Shown piece after piece: positions 1 through 8,891 of a stretch of DNA of 64,000 nucleotides (the first letter of the stretch is position 1; each line of letters starts with the position of its first letter). A model generated the notes under the pieces. That model saw only the letters and a program-made list of their open reading frames with translations. It ran no database searches and was not told the DNA's origin. Position numbers and translations under genes: made by a program. Source of the DNA: CAVUEG01 sp963740525 (lineage in GTDB: Bacteria; Actinomycetota; Actinomycetes; Propionibacteriales; Nocardioidaceae); the NCBI GenBank assembly GCA_963740525.1, contig CAVUEG010000010.1:124001-188000 (forward strand). Reading direction: 5' to 3'.

Positions 1-1169
1 ACGACGACCGCGTGCGTGACCTCTCGAACGGACGGCTCGTCGTGCCCGGGGTCGACGAGGCCCTGTTCGCCGACGCGGTCGACAGCGGGCGCCTCACCTT
101 CGCCTCCGACTACGAGTGCGTGACCCACAGCGACGTCGTCGTCATCTGCGTGCCGACGCCGGTGCTCGAGCATCGGCCGGACCTGTCCATGGTCGAGACC
201 GCCGCGAGCGAGGTCGGACAGCGGCTGACCGGTCACACGCTGGTCGTCCTGGAGTCGACGACGTACCCGGGGACCACCGAACAGGTGGTGCGACCACTGC
301 TCGAGTCCGGTGGTCGCAGGCTCGGGCGGGACCTGTTCCTCGCGTTCTCCCCGGAGCGGATCGACCCCGGGAACGTGAAGTACGGCCTGCGTACGACGCC
401 CCGCGTCGTAGGAGGGCTCGACCAGGCGTCGACCGAGATGGCCACCGCGTTCTACGAGCGGCTCGTCGACGAGGTCTACCCGGTATCGGGCGCGCGGACG
501 GCCGAGATGGCCAAGCTGCTGGAGAACACCTTCCGCATGGTGAACATCGCTCTGGTGAACGAGCTCGCCGTGATCTGCGAGGCGCAGCAGATCGACGTCT
601 GGGAGGTGATCCGCGCCGCGGCCACCAAGCCGTTCGGGTTCATGCCCTTCTATCCGGGCCCCGGGGTCGGTGGGCACTGCATCCCGCTCGACCCGACCTA
701 CCTGGCCTGGCAGTCCCGCCGCGACACCGGTCGGCCCTTCCGCCTGGTCGAGCTGGCACAGGACATCAACGCGGAGATGCCCGGCTACGTCGCGCGGCGC
801 GTCGTCGACGCTCTCGGAAGGCGTGGAGTGGCCGTCCGTGATGCCAGGGTGTTCGCCCTCGGGGTCACCTACAAGCCTGACGTGGGGGATCTGCGCGAGT
901 CCGCCGCAGTCGAGACCCTGACCCGGCTAACCCGCCTGGGAGTGCGCGTCAGCTATCACGACCCCTTCGTCTCACGTCTGCGCATCGACGGGTCGACCTT
1001 GAAGCGGAGCCGAATGACGGCCGAGAGCCTCGCCGCCGCGGACGCCGTCGTGCTGCTGACGCCGCACAGCGCCTACGACCTCGATGACGTCGTCCCGCAT
1101 GCCCGCTTCGTGTTCGATGCGCGGAACGCTCTCGGGGTGCGGCACCTCGACAAGGTGGTGACGCTGTGA
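1..1169 (+). CDS. UDP-N-acetyl sugar 6-dehydrogenase, 5'-truncated by window edge
   Basis: Oxidises the C6 of a UDP-N-acetylhexosamine (WbpA/WbpO-type family) to the uronic acid, supplying a precursor for a cell-surface polysaccharide. The reading frame is open to base 3, and the N-terminal GxGxxG NAD motif is missing, so the gene begins upstream of the window; the in-frame GTG at 12 is not the real start. Counting from that GTG, the visible part has ESTTYPGTTE (about residues 81-90), typical of the WbpA type, the central helix EMAKLLENTFR (165-175) and the catalytic Cys in GVGGHCIPLDP (Cys 223), then the C-terminal UDP-binding domain. It overlaps the next gene by four bases (GTGA) and so heads or sits inside the first operon. 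Confidence 0.9.
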   Translation, partial: DDRVRDLSNGRLVVPGVDEALFADAVDSGRLTFASDYECVTHSDVVVICVPTPVLEHRPDLSMVETAASEVGQRLTGHTLVVLESTTYPGTTEQVVRPLLESGGRRLGRDLFLAFSPERIDPGNVKYGLRTTPRVVGGLDQASTEMATAFYERLVDEVYPVSGARTAEMAKLLENTFRMVNIALVNELAVICEAQQIDVWEVIRAAATKPFGFMPFYPGPGVGGHCIPLDPTYLAWQSRRDTGRPFRLVELAQDINAEMPGYVARRVVDALGRRGVAVRDARVFALGVTYKPDVGDLRESAAVETLTRLTRLGVRVSYHDPFVSRLRIDGSTLKRSRMTAESLAAADAVVLLTPHSAYDLDDVVPHARFVFDARNALGVRHLDKVVTL

Positions 1170-1453
1170 GCGCCGAACAGCAGGACCCGACCTACGAGCG
1201 CTCCGGTCTTGCCCTGTGGCGAGACACGGGTCGTCACGTGGTCGTGGTCCCGACAGGAGCCGACGGTGAGGTCCAGGTGCTGGGCGGCGGAGGCGCCGCG
1301 ATCTGGAGGCACCTGGCCGAACCCTGCCGGGCGGAGGACCTGCAGCGCAGGTTCGCCGAGCAGGGCCAAGCCCCGGACGTGGACCTGCTCACCGAGCATC
1401 TCGAGGAGCTGTGCGAGCTGCGGGTGCTCATCGCCCGAAGGACCACGTCATGA
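1166..1453 (+). CDS. PqqD-family peptide-binding protein (copy 1)
   Basis: A 95-residue protein resembling the PqqD/RRE fold, which in peptide-modification pathways binds the leader of a precursor peptide and delivers it to enzymes. The match is the family outline: an N-terminal beta region ending in GGGGAAIWRHLAEP (about residues 40-53), then two helices with a regularly spaced C-terminal LTEHLEELCELRVL. The GTG start overlaps the upstream stop (GTGA) and the stop overlaps the next ATG, so it is translationally coupled. It is one of three PqqD-like genes in this operon (others at 8619 and 9790). No radical SAM or lasso-cyclase partner is visible in the window; one may lie upstream. Family call fairly sure, substrate unknown. 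Confidence 0.75.
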   Translation: MSAEQQDPTYERSGLALWRDTGRHVVVVPTGADGEVQVLGGGGAAIWRHLAEPCRAEDLQRRFAEQGQAPDVDLLTEHLEELCELRVLIARRTTS

Positions 1454-2580
1454 GACGTGAGCTCGCCCCGTCCGTGGGCAACCATGACCGCCACCTGCGC
1501 GGCATCGCCGCCTACGGGCTGGCCGGCACCATGCACGACCTCCCGGCCGCACCGCTCGACGATGCCTCCTTCGACCTGCTCCTGTCCCGGACCCGGATGG
1601 CGCGACTCAGCGGGCTCCTCTGGAAGGCCGTCGCGGATGGCGCAATGCCGGTCACCCGAGCCCAGGCGGACCGGGCGGAGGACCAGCACATCCGCAGCCT
1701 CGCCGCGGCCCTGGTGCTCGAGCGGCTGCTTCTCCAGACCCTGGACCTGCTCGAGGGTGCCGAGCTGCCGGTCAGGATCCTCAAGGGCACGGCGATCGCC
1801 CACCTCGACTTTCCCGAGGTCGGGATGCGCACCTTCGGCGACATCGACCTGATGGTCCCGGGCACGGCCTTCGACGAGGCAGTCGCCCTGCTCTGTGCTC
1901 AGGGGCACCAGCGGCTGCACCCTCAACCCAGACCAGGCTTCGACCGACGGTTCAGCAAGGGGACCAGCTTCCGCACGGTGGACGGCCTGGAGATCGACCT
2001 GCACCGGACCTTCACGATGGGTCCGCTGGGCATCCGGCTGGATCTCGAAAGCCTCTGGTCGCGGTCGGAGTCGTTCGAGCTCGGTGGCCGCAAGGTGTGT
2101 GCGCTCGCGACAGAAGAGCGCTTCCTGCACGCGTGCTACCACGCGGTCCTCGGCGAGACGAGCCCACGGCTGGTGCCGCTGCGTGACGTGGCCCAGATCG
2201 CCCTCGGCCATCACCTGGACATGGTGCGGCTGCACGATCTGATCAGGTCGAGCCGCGCCGAGGCGGTCGTCGCCCGAGCCGTCCGGATGGCCTGGTCGGA
2301 GCTCGACCTCGCCGACATCCTGGCGATCTCGGCGTGGGCGCACACGTACCGCAGCAACCCGCGTGAGGCCGCTGAGATCGCGGCGTACGGCGACGGGTCC
2401 AGCTACGCCTCCAAGTCCGTGGCCGCGCTGCGCTCCATCCGCGGGCTGCGCAACCGGGCCGCGTACCTGTTCGCACTGGTCATGCCGGCCGACTCCTATG
2501 TCGACAAGCGCCACCGCAGCCGGTACACCCGGCTGCGCACCGGCCTGCAGCAGGGGCTCTCCCCCGGCGGCCGACCATGA
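1450..2580 (+). CDS. Nucleotidyltransferase-fold family protein (NTP_transf_5-like)
   Basis: A 376-residue protein of the uncharacterised nucleotidyltransferase family that often accompanies PqqD-like, HPr-kinase-like and lasso-peptide genes. The core signature is LKGTAIAHLD (about residues 111-120) followed by MRTFGDIDLMV, with Asp131 and Asp133 as the likely metal ligands. The ATG at 1450 overlaps the upstream stop (ATGA) and is preferred over a GTG 39 bases earlier. In the paeninodin lasso cluster a family member extends a phosphorylated peptide made by an HPr-kinase homologue; a kinase-like gene is present here at 8888, so a similar two-step tailoring is possible but is inference. Confidence 0.7.
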   Translation: MRRELAPSVGNHDRHLRGIAAYGLAGTMHDLPAAPLDDASFDLLLSRTRMARLSGLLWKAVADGAMPVTRAQADRAEDQHIRSLAAALVLERLLLQTLDLLEGAELPVRILKGTAIAHLDFPEVGMRTFGDIDLMVPGTAFDEAVALLCAQGHQRLHPQPRPGFDRRFSKGTSFRTVDGLEIDLHRTFTMGPLGIRLDLESLWSRSESFELGGRKVCALATEERFLHACYHAVLGETSPRLVPLRDVAQIALGHHLDMVRLHDLIRSSRAEAVVARAVRMAWSELDLADILAISAWAHTYRSNPREAAEIAAYGDGSSYASKSVAALRSIRGLRNRAAYLFALVMPADSYVDKRHRSRYTRLRTGLQQGLSPGGRP

Positions 2581-3713
2581 GTCACGGAACGCGCGTCCTC
2601 TGGCTGATCAAAGGACTGGGCCTCGGTGGAGCCGAGCAGCTCCTGGTCAGCCTGGCGCGCACCATCGACCGATCGAACATCCACCTCGAGGTTGCCTACG
2701 TCCTGCCCCACAAGGACGCGCTGGTGCCGAAGCTCGGCGCCGAGGTCGAGCAGGTGCACTGCCTCGGCGACGGCAGCCGCGGCTCGTGGGTGGGGCCGCT
2801 CCGCGACCTGCTGCACACCGGCCGCTTCGACGTGGTCCACACGCATGCACCAGTCCCTGCCGTGGCAGCCAGGCTTCTGGCGCCGCGGTCCACGTCGCTG
2901 CTGCACACCGAGCACAACGTCTGGGGCCGCTACCGACGGAGCACCCGGTGGGCCAACTCGCTGACTCTGCCTCGCAACCGCCTGGTGATCGCCGTCTCCG
3001 CAAGCGTCGCGAAGTCGATCAGGCCGCTGTGGTGCCCTCGGTCGCTGCGTCCTCGGGTCGAGGTGCTCCTGCACGGGGTGGATCTCGACCGTTGCCTGAC
3101 GGGGGAGGAAGCGCGCCGGGACGGCCTGCTGCGGCTCGGTCTGGGGGAGGGCCCGCTGACGATCGGGGCGGTCGGCAACCTGACACCGAAGAAGGACCAC
3201 GCCTGTCTGCTCGACGCGTTCGCACGGGTGCACGCCGCCCTGCCCGACACCCGTCTGGTGATCGTCGGCACCGGCCCGCTGGAGCACCGGCTCCGAGCGC
3301 GGGCCCGCCATCTGAGAATCGCCGAGAGCGTGTTCTTCGCCGGACGCCGCAGCGACGTGCGGTACCTGTTGCCGGCGTTCGACCTCTTCGTGATGTCCAG
3401 CCGGCATGAGGGTCTCTCGATCGCCCTCGTGGAAGCGCTCGCTGCCGGGCTCCCGGTCGTCTGCACGGGAGTCGGTGGCATTCCGGAAGTCGTCACGCCG
3501 AGCTGCGGCGTGCTGGTGCCCCCGTCCAGGCCGGAGCTGCTGGCACGGGCCATCCGGGGGTTGCTGGAGGACCCGGACCGCCGCGCGTCGATGGGGGTCG
3601 CGGCCATCCACCGGGCCGGGGCCTTCGACATCCACAACGCGGCCGCGGTGCTCACGAGGCGGTACGTCGAGCTGGCCCCCTCCGACCTCCGCACGTCGAG
3701 GAGGTCGGCGTGA
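2577..3713 (+). CDS. Glycosyltransferase, GT-B fold, family 4-like
   Basis: Transfers a sugar from a nucleotide donor to a lipid-linked or other glycan acceptor on the cytoplasmic side of the membrane. The N-terminal domain opens with VLWLIKGLGLGGAEQLL (acceptor side, about residues 7-23). The C-terminal donor domain contains IGAVGNLTPKKD (about 194-205) and the EX7E motif in SSRHEGLSIALVEALAAG (about 276-293), characteristic of GT4. Its 378 residues are a normal length. The start codon overlaps the previous stop by four bases and the stop overlaps the next GTG. Context suggests glycan assembly with the upstream dehydrogenase and the downstream membrane protein. Sugar specificity cannot be read from the sequence. 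Confidence 0.88.
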   Translation: MSHGTRVLWLIKGLGLGGAEQLLVSLARTIDRSNIHLEVAYVLPHKDALVPKLGAEVEQVHCLGDGSRGSWVGPLRDLLHTGRFDVVHTHAPVPAVAARLLAPRSTSLLHTEHNVWGRYRRSTRWANSLTLPRNRLVIAVSASVAKSIRPLWCPRSLRPRVEVLLHGVDLDRCLTGEEARRDGLLRLGLGEGPLTIGAVGNLTPKKDHACLLDAFARVHAALPDTRLVIVGTGPLEHRLRARARHLRIAESVFFAGRRSDVRYLLPAFDLFVMSSRHEGLSIALVEALAAGLPVVCTGVGGIPEVVTPSCGVLVPPSRPELLARAIRGLLEDPDRRASMGVAAIHRAGAFDIHNAAAVLTRRYVELAPSDLRTSRRSA

Positions 3714-4768
3714 CGAGGACTGCCGCCGAGGTCGACGTCCGCCCGATGACGGACGCCGATCGTGGAGCCGTGCTGGAGCTGTTGACCCTGTCCATGGCCG
3801 GAGGCCCGACGGGCGAGCGCACCGCCGACTTCTTCGAGTGGAAGCACCGCCGGGGTGTGTTCGGGGCCTCGCCGGGTCTGGTCGCCACGCATGAGGGCCA
3901 CGTGGTCGGAGTGCGGCTCTTCATGCGCTGGTCCCTGGCCGGCTCGGCTGGTCCTCTTCGGGCGGTACGCGCGGTCGACACCGCGACCCATCCGGACTTC
4001 CTGCGGCGGGGGATCTTCACGCGACTCACGCTTGAGCTGCTGGACCGGCTCGAACGCGCCGACGAGGTCGACCTGGTCTTCAACACGCCCAACGCCGACA
4101 GCCGGCCCGGCTACCTCCGCATGGGCTGGCAGGAGGTGGGGCTGGTCCCGATCCACGTGAGCCCGGTGAGGCCGCTGCGATTCCTGCGCGGGCTCGGCGC
4201 GGCCCGCAAGGCCAACGCGTCGGGCTCGGCGCAGTCCGTGGCCGCCTCGACCTCGGTAGCGCCTGCCACCTCGTCGCTGCCGCGGGCGGGGGAGGCCTTC
4301 ATCGACGAGCAGGCACTCCGCGACCTGGTGTCGGGCACGCGAGCCGAGCCCCGGCTGCACACCCCGTTGTCCGTGGAGTACCTGCGCTGGCGCTACCTGG
4401 AGGCCCCGGGACTCGACTACCGCTGCGTGCCGGTGCACCAAGGGGGACGTCTGACTGCGCTGGGTTTCGGACGGGTCCGCAGCCGTGCGGGCCTGACCGA
4501 GCTCACGCTGGGCGACACCCTGGTCGCGGACGGAGACCGGGCCGCTGCCCGGCGGCTGCTCCGCTCCGCCCGGCGCTCCGGCGTCGACCACGTGACCGTC
4601 CACAGTCCGGTGGGCACCGAGGTCAACGACGTGCTGCTGCGCTCGGGCTACCCGAAGGTGCCGCGGGGTGGGATCCGGCTGCTGGCGAACCCGCGGCGCA
4701 ACACCAGCGCCGCCGTGCTGAGTCCCGAGGCCTGGCGGCTTTCGCTCGGCGACCTGGAGGTCTTCTGA
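3710..4768 (+). CDS. GNAT-family N-acetyltransferase
   Basis: A 352-residue protein with an N-terminal GNAT domain (roughly residues 10-140) and a second, weaker GNAT-like half. The acetyl-CoA pyrophosphate loop is TATHPDFLRRGIFTRLTL (about 91-108), and PNADSRPGYLRMGWQEVG is the usual C-terminal GNAT strand. The second half includes LSVEYLRWRYLEAPG, seen in double-GNAT proteins of polysaccharide clusters. A likely role is acylation of an amino sugar, fitting the DegT aminotransferase at 6120, but the substrate is inferred only from context. GTG start overlaps the previous stop (GTGA); the stop shares one base with the next ATG. Confidence 0.78.
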   Translation: MTRTAAEVDVRPMTDADRGAVLELLTLSMAGGPTGERTADFFEWKHRRGVFGASPGLVATHEGHVVGVRLFMRWSLAGSAGPLRAVRAVDTATHPDFLRRGIFTRLTLELLDRLERADEVDLVFNTPNADSRPGYLRMGWQEVGLVPIHVSPVRPLRFLRGLGAARKANASGSAQSVAASTSVAPATSSLPRAGEAFIDEQALRDLVSGTRAEPRLHTPLSVEYLRWRYLEAPGLDYRCVPVHQGGRLTALGFGRVRSRAGLTELTLGDTLVADGDRAAARRLLRSARRSGVDHVTVHSPVGTEVNDVLLRSGYPKVPRGGIRLLANPRRNTSAAVLSPEAWRLSLGDLEVF

Positions 4769-6123
4769 TGCCGCGGGCGACGATGCGTCCTGGCACGGCC
4801 ACCGGTGCGGCCGGCGTACTGGCTGCCGCGGCCTACGCCGCACTGGTGGGCTGGGGCGCCTCGGTGTTCGCCTACGACCTGTGGATCGCCCTCGTCGTGC
4901 TTCCACCGATCCTGCTGCTGAACCTTCCGCTGGTCGTCAAGGCAGGCAAGAAGGATCCCGATCCCCGGTTCCTGCGGCTGCTGGTCACGGTGTTCGTGCT
5001 CAAGCAGCTCTCCGCGGTGGCGCGCTACCTGATGGCCTTCGTGCTGTACGACGGGGTGTCGGACGCGGCCGGCTACCACGGCAACGGGGTCCGGCTGGCG
5101 GAGTCCTACCGGGCCGGGTACTTCGACGCCGACATCGGCCGTGACCTCGTGGGCACCGGGTTCGTCCGGGTGCTCACCGGCATCCTGTACACCATCACGG
5201 GACCGAGCATCTACGTCGCCTACTCGGTGTTCTCACTGCTGGGATTCTGGGGTCTGTACTTCCTCTACCGCGCCTTCCGCGTCTCGATCCCGGACGGCGA
5301 CGCCCGTCGCTACAGCCTGCTCGTGCTGCTGCTGCCCTCGATGCTCTTCTGGCCCAGCGGCCTGGGCAAGGAGGCGTGGATGACGTTCGCCATCGGGCTG
5401 ATGGCCTACGGTGGCGCCCTGCTGCTGAGCGGTCACCGTCAGTGGTTGCCCCCGCTGGTGCTGGGCGGGGCAGCCGGCGCGATGGTCCGGCCGCACATCA
5501 TCGCGGCGCTCGCGATCGGCCTGGCCACCGCCTACCTGCTGGGCCGCAGCCCGCGCAGGCCGACCGAGCTGACCCCGGTGATTCGCGGTCTCGGCGCCCT
5601 CGCCGTCCTCGCCGGGACCCTGGTCGTGGTCAATGCAGCGGGGTCCTACCTCGGCGTCCAAGGCACTGACGCGTCCAGCGTCGACGGTGCGATCGAGGAC
5701 ACGGCCGACCGGACCGCAGGAGGCGGCTCTCAGTTCCAGCCCGCCAAGGTGCACTCGGTGTTCGACGTGCCCATGGCCACCGTCACCGTGCTGGCCCGGC
5801 CGTTCGTGACCGAGGCCGACAACTCGCAGATGCTCGTCGCCGCGCTGGAGGGCTCCCTGATCATGGTCCTGGGAGCGCTGGCACTCCCACGGCTGCGGTC
5901 GCTGCCCGGCCGGCTACGACAACAGCCCTACCTGATCGCCTGCCTGGCGTACTCCGCTGTGTTCATCTATGCCTTCTCCAACTTCTCGAACTTCGGACTG
6001 CTGACCCGAGAGCGGGTCCAGGTCCTGCCCTTCGTGCTGGTGCTGTTCGCGCTGCCGAAGCCGACAAAGGCACGCCCGAGGCCCTTCGTGGAGAGCCGGG
6101 CACGACAGGAGGTCCTCACATGA
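4768..6123 (+). CDS. Polytopic membrane protein, possible polysaccharide polymerase
   Basis: A 451-residue integral membrane protein with about ten hydrophobic segments, starting with one at about residues 13-33 and one at 37-57. A large extracytoplasmic loop lies around residues 290-330. The topology and place, between sugar-processing genes, fit a Wzy-like O-antigen/exopolysaccharide polymerase, but no signature motif is visible and sequence similarity in this class is low. FWPSGLGKEAWMTFAIGL (about 193-210) resembles the conserved cytoplasmic segment of actinobacterial polymerase-like proteins. TGATG overlap upstream and ATGA overlap downstream place it in the same transcript. Confidence 0.6.
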   Translation: MPRATMRPGTATGAAGVLAAAAYAALVGWGASVFAYDLWIALVVLPPILLLNLPLVVKAGKKDPDPRFLRLLVTVFVLKQLSAVARYLMAFVLYDGVSDAAGYHGNGVRLAESYRAGYFDADIGRDLVGTGFVRVLTGILYTITGPSIYVAYSVFSLLGFWGLYFLYRAFRVSIPDGDARRYSLLVLLLPSMLFWPSGLGKEAWMTFAIGLMAYGGALLLSGHRQWLPPLVLGGAAGAMVRPHIIAALAIGLATAYLLGRSPRRPTELTPVIRGLGALAVLAGTLVVVNAAGSYLGVQGTDASSVDGAIEDTADRTAGGGSQFQPAKVHSVFDVPMATVTVLARPFVTEADNSQMLVAALEGSLIMVLGALALPRLRSLPGRLRQQPYLIACLAYSAVFIYAFSNFSNFGLLTRERVQVLPFVLVLFALPKPTKARPRPFVESRARQEVLT

Positions 6124-7331
6124 CCGTCGCCACGCACACCGCTCTGCCCGTGACATTGGGCGGGGACCCGCTCTTCCCCGAGGGGCTTCCCCTGGTCCGG
6201 CCGGCACTGGGGGAGACGAAGGCGGTCGCGGACCGAGTCGCGGGAATCCTGGCCTCCGGGACGCTCACCAACGGCCCCACTGTCCGCGAACTCGAGGAGG
6301 CGGTGGCAGACCGCCTCGGGGTCGACCACGTGGTCGCCGTGTCGAGCTGCACGGCCGGGCTGGCGCTGGTGCTCCAGGCGATCGGGGCGACCGGGCCCGT
6401 GGTCCTGCCCAGCTTCACGTTCTCCGCCAGCGCCCACGCGGTGGTCTGGGCTGGCGGTACCCCGGTCTTCGCGGACGTCGAGGAGGCGTCGCTGACCCTG
6501 GACCCGGTGGATGCCCGGCGGGCGCTGGAAGATCTCGACGAGCCTGCCTCGGCGATGACGGCGACGCACGTGTACGGCACTCCCTGCGACACCGGGGCCC
6601 TCCAGCGCACTGCCGACTCGGCGGGCGTCCCACTGGTGTACGACGCCGCTCACGCGCTGGGCTCGGTCCATGACGGCCGGCCCGTCGGCGGTTTCGGCAC
6701 CGCCGAGGTGTTCAGTCTCAGCCCGACCAAGGTGGTGGTCGGCGGGGAAGGTGGACTGGTCGCGACTGCGGACGCCAGCCTGGCCGCGCTGATCCGGCTC
6801 GGCCGCGACTACGGGAATCCGGGCGACTACAACTGCCTCTTCCCGGGGCTGAACGCGCGCATGTCGGAGGTTCATGCCGCGATCGCCCTGCACTCGCTGG
6901 GACTTCTCGACAAGGCCCTGGGCCGGCGTCGGGCCCTGGTGGAGACGTTCTGGCGAGAGATGTCGGGAGTTGAGGGGCTGCGCGGACCGGTGCTCGCCCC
7001 AGGTGACGTCTCGACGTACAAGGACCTCACGTTGGTAGTCGACGAGTCCGTCACGGAGTTGAGCGCCGCCGAGCTCGGGCAGGCGCTCCATGCGGAGGGG
7101 ATCGACTCCCGCCACTACTACCGGCCGGCGATCCACCGCCAGCGCGCCTACCACCAACTGCCCAAGCGGTCCCTCCCGGTCACCGAGCGTCTCGCTCGCC
7201 GGGTCATCTCGCCGCCACTGTGGTCACAGATGACCGACGAGCAGATGGTCCTGCTGGCGGCCTCCCTCAGGCGAGTCCTGCAGCACCCTCACGCCGTGCG
7301 CGACGCCTTGTCGACCAGGGCCGTGACATGA
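6120..7331 (+). CDS. DegT/DnrJ/EryC1/StrS-type PLP aminotransferase
   Basis: Transfers an amino group to a nucleotide-linked keto sugar using pyridoxal phosphate. The fold type I signature is clear: VVAVSSCTAGLALVL (about residues 71-85, phosphate site), DAAHALGS (175-182, PLP-ring Asp) and FSLSPTKVVVGGEGG, in which Lys204 forms the Schiff base. Length (403) is normal. The protein supplies an amino sugar that the nearby GNAT could acylate. It begins by ATGA overlap with the membrane protein and ends in an ATGA overlap with the first LuxR-type regulator. The exact keto-sugar substrate is unknown. Confidence 0.9.
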   Translation: MTVATHTALPVTLGGDPLFPEGLPLVRPALGETKAVADRVAGILASGTLTNGPTVRELEEAVADRLGVDHVVAVSSCTAGLALVLQAIGATGPVVLPSFTFSASAHAVVWAGGTPVFADVEEASLTLDPVDARRALEDLDEPASAMTATHVYGTPCDTGALQRTADSAGVPLVYDAAHALGSVHDGRPVGGFGTAEVFSLSPTKVVVGGEGGLVATADASLAALIRLGRDYGNPGDYNCLFPGLNARMSEVHAAIALHSLGLLDKALGRRRALVETFWREMSGVEGLRGPVLAPGDVSTYKDLTLVVDESVTELSAAELGQALHAEGIDSRHYYRPAIHRQRAYHQLPKRSLPVTERLARRVISPPLWSQMTDEQMVLLAASLRRVLQHPHAVRDALSTRAVT

Positions 7332-7960
7332 CCGGCCGGATCCTGGTCCGGCCACGCGGCCGGTTCGAGACGGACTGCGTCGTCCAGGCGCTGCGGTCCG
7401 AGGGCCTCGACGCCGACACCGGGTACGCCGACGACGTCCACGACCTCGTGATCGAGCTGGTCTGGCCGAGTGAGCGACAGACTGTCGAGACGGCCGTCGA
7501 AGGGATTCCCGGGTCCGGACCACCGGTGCTCATGTGCGCCATGGACGCCTGCGACACCGTGCTGCTGGCCGAACTGGCCACGAGGCTCGGAGCGGCCGGC
7601 GTCGTGCGTGCCGACGTCGACACGCACGCGCTCGCCACGAAGGTCAGCGCGTTTCTCAGCGGCGGGAAGCGGTGGCAGGACCAGGACGTCGCGCCACCAC
7701 TGGGCCGGGCGGCCCTGACCGACAGGGAACGGCAGGTGGCCGATCTCGTGGCCGACGGGCTCAGCAACGAGGTGATCGCACAGCGCCTGGGGATCAGCTA
7801 CAACACGGTGCGCACGCACATCCAGAACCTGCTGGCCAAGCTCGAGGCTCCGCACCGGTTCGCGGTGGCCACCATGGTCCGCCACCACCGCCTGCTCGAC
7901 TCGGCACCGGCCTTCGCCCCGGTGGCACCTGGCCCGAGGAACTCGGCGAGGGCGGGCTGA
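7328..7960 (+). CDS. LuxR-type regulator with degenerate receiver domain (1)
   Basis: A 210-residue DNA-binding regulator. Residues 1-115 have the outline of a response-regulator receiver, but the phosphoacceptor position is not Asp: the beta-3 strand reads DLVIELVWP, with Glu where Asp is expected, and the N-terminal acidic pair is absent. Residues about 136-200 are a LuxR (GerE) helix-turn-helix: LTDREREQV-like start, SNEVIAQRLGISYNTVRTHI and the C-terminal helix. It is therefore likely phosphorylation-independent. The ATG at 7328 (ATGA overlap) is chosen over an upstream GTG that would extend it into the aminotransferase. It probably controls this operon or the facing Tat genes; this is inference. 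Confidence 0.85.
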   Translation: MTGRILVRPRGRFETDCVVQALRSEGLDADTGYADDVHDLVIELVWPSERQTVETAVEGIPGSGPPVLMCAMDACDTVLLAELATRLGAAGVVRADVDTHALATKVSAFLSGGKRWQDQDVAPPLGRAALTDRERQVADLVADGLSNEVIAQRLGISYNTVRTHIQNLLAKLEAPHRFAVATMVRHHRLLDSAPAFAPVAPGPRNSARAG

Positions 7961-8622
7961 TGAAGGCGATCGTCGCGCACCACTCGGCACCGGTCCTGGA
8001 CGGACTGGCCGAGCTGGTGCGCGACGTGGCCGGACTCGAAGACGTGGTCAAGGCGCACAGTGCTGCTGAGTGCCTCTCGCTCGCCCACGACCTGCCCGTC
8101 GGTCTCGCCGTCGTCGACCGTGCCCTGGCCCCCGGCGGCATCGCCCTGTTGTGCCGCGACCTGTGCCGACGCGGCGTGCCCGTGATCGCCCTCGCGCGGA
8201 CCGATTCCCCGGACCACCTGGACCTCCTCAGCGCCGGCGTCTCGGGACTCGTCCTGCCCGACGAGGACGGGCTGCCGGCCTTGAAGGAGGCGGTCGAGAC
8301 CGTCCTGGCGGGAGACGCCTACGTCCCGCCCAGGTTGCTGGGGACGTTGCTCCGCGGTCTCATCGTCCGGACCCGTCGTGCGAGCACGTCGACCGACGGC
8401 ATCGACCGGCTGAGTCCTCGCGAGCGAGAGGTGCTCGCGCTGCTGGCCGTGGGTGAGGACGACAGGGGGATCGCCCGCGAGCTGGTGATCTCGCCACACA
8501 CGGCCAAGACCCACATCACCAGAGTCCTCGGCAAGCTCGATGTCCACTCCCGGATCGACGCCGCGGCGCTCGCCCTGGAGCACGGACTGGTGACTCCGTC
8601 GACACGGGAGGCGCGGCCATGA
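7960..8622 (+). CDS. LuxR-type regulator with degenerate receiver domain (2)
   Basis: A 220-residue paralogue of the previous gene, joined by a TGATG overlap. The receiver-like part keeps an Asp at the beta-3 end (LAVVDRALAPGG, about residues 49-60) but lacks the usual Asp pair after beta-1 (it reads KAIVAHHSAP) and the conserved Lys near the end (LVLPDEDG). The LuxR domain is clear: RLSPREREVLALLAVGED (about 150-167) and ISPHTAKTHITRVLGKL. Two adjacent regulators without standard phosphorylation chemistry suggest a heterodimer or ligand-sensing receivers. No histidine kinase is in the window. Confidence 0.85.
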   Translation: MKAIVAHHSAPVLDGLAELVRDVAGLEDVVKAHSAAECLSLAHDLPVGLAVVDRALAPGGIALLCRDLCRRGVPVIALARTDSPDHLDLLSAGVSGLVLPDEDGLPALKEAVETVLAGDAYVPPRLLGTLLRGLIVRTRRASTSTDGIDRLSPREREVLALLAVGEDDRGIARELVISPHTAKTHITRVLGKLDVHSRIDAAALALEHGLVTPSTREARP

Positions 8623-8891
8623 GCGCGCAACCGGCACCCAGGGCCCCTCGCCGACAGACGGGAGCCGCGCTGGAGTCAGGGCGCCACGGGGCGGTCCTGT
8701 TGAGGACGAGGTCAGGAGCGGCGCTCGTGAACCCGACCGCCCTCGCCCTGTGGGAGCTGTGTGACGGGACGACCACGGTCGAGGAGATGGTGACGGCCGT
8801 GTGCACCCTCTTCGGCATCGATGTCGGCCGGGCGAGGTCCGACGTTTCGACCGCGCTGGACCAGATGACCGAGGCGGGGTTGATCGAGTGA
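8619..8891 (+). CDS. PqqD-family peptide-binding protein (copy 2)
   Basis: A 90-residue PqqD-like protein. ALVNPTALALWELCDGTTTVEEMV (about residues 35-58 in total) is the diagnostic pattern: the Asn-Pro-Thr turn, a Trp-bearing helix, then CDGTTTVEE, followed by the two C-terminal helices ending in LDQMTEAGLIE. The ATG overlaps the upstream stop and the stop overlaps the GTG of the kinase-like gene. Being directly next to that gene suggests it presents a peptide to it. This is the closest of the three copies to classical PqqD. Confidence 0.85.
   Translation: MSAQPAPRAPRRQTGAALESGRHGAVLLRTRSGAALVNPTALALWELCDGTTTVEEMVTAVCTLFGIDVGRARSDVSTALDQMTEAGLIE

Noticed and set aside
2930..4906. A 658-codon leftward frame over the glycosyltransferase and GNAT genes
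   Set aside because: It is antisense to two genes with clear motifs and shows no similarity pattern of its own.
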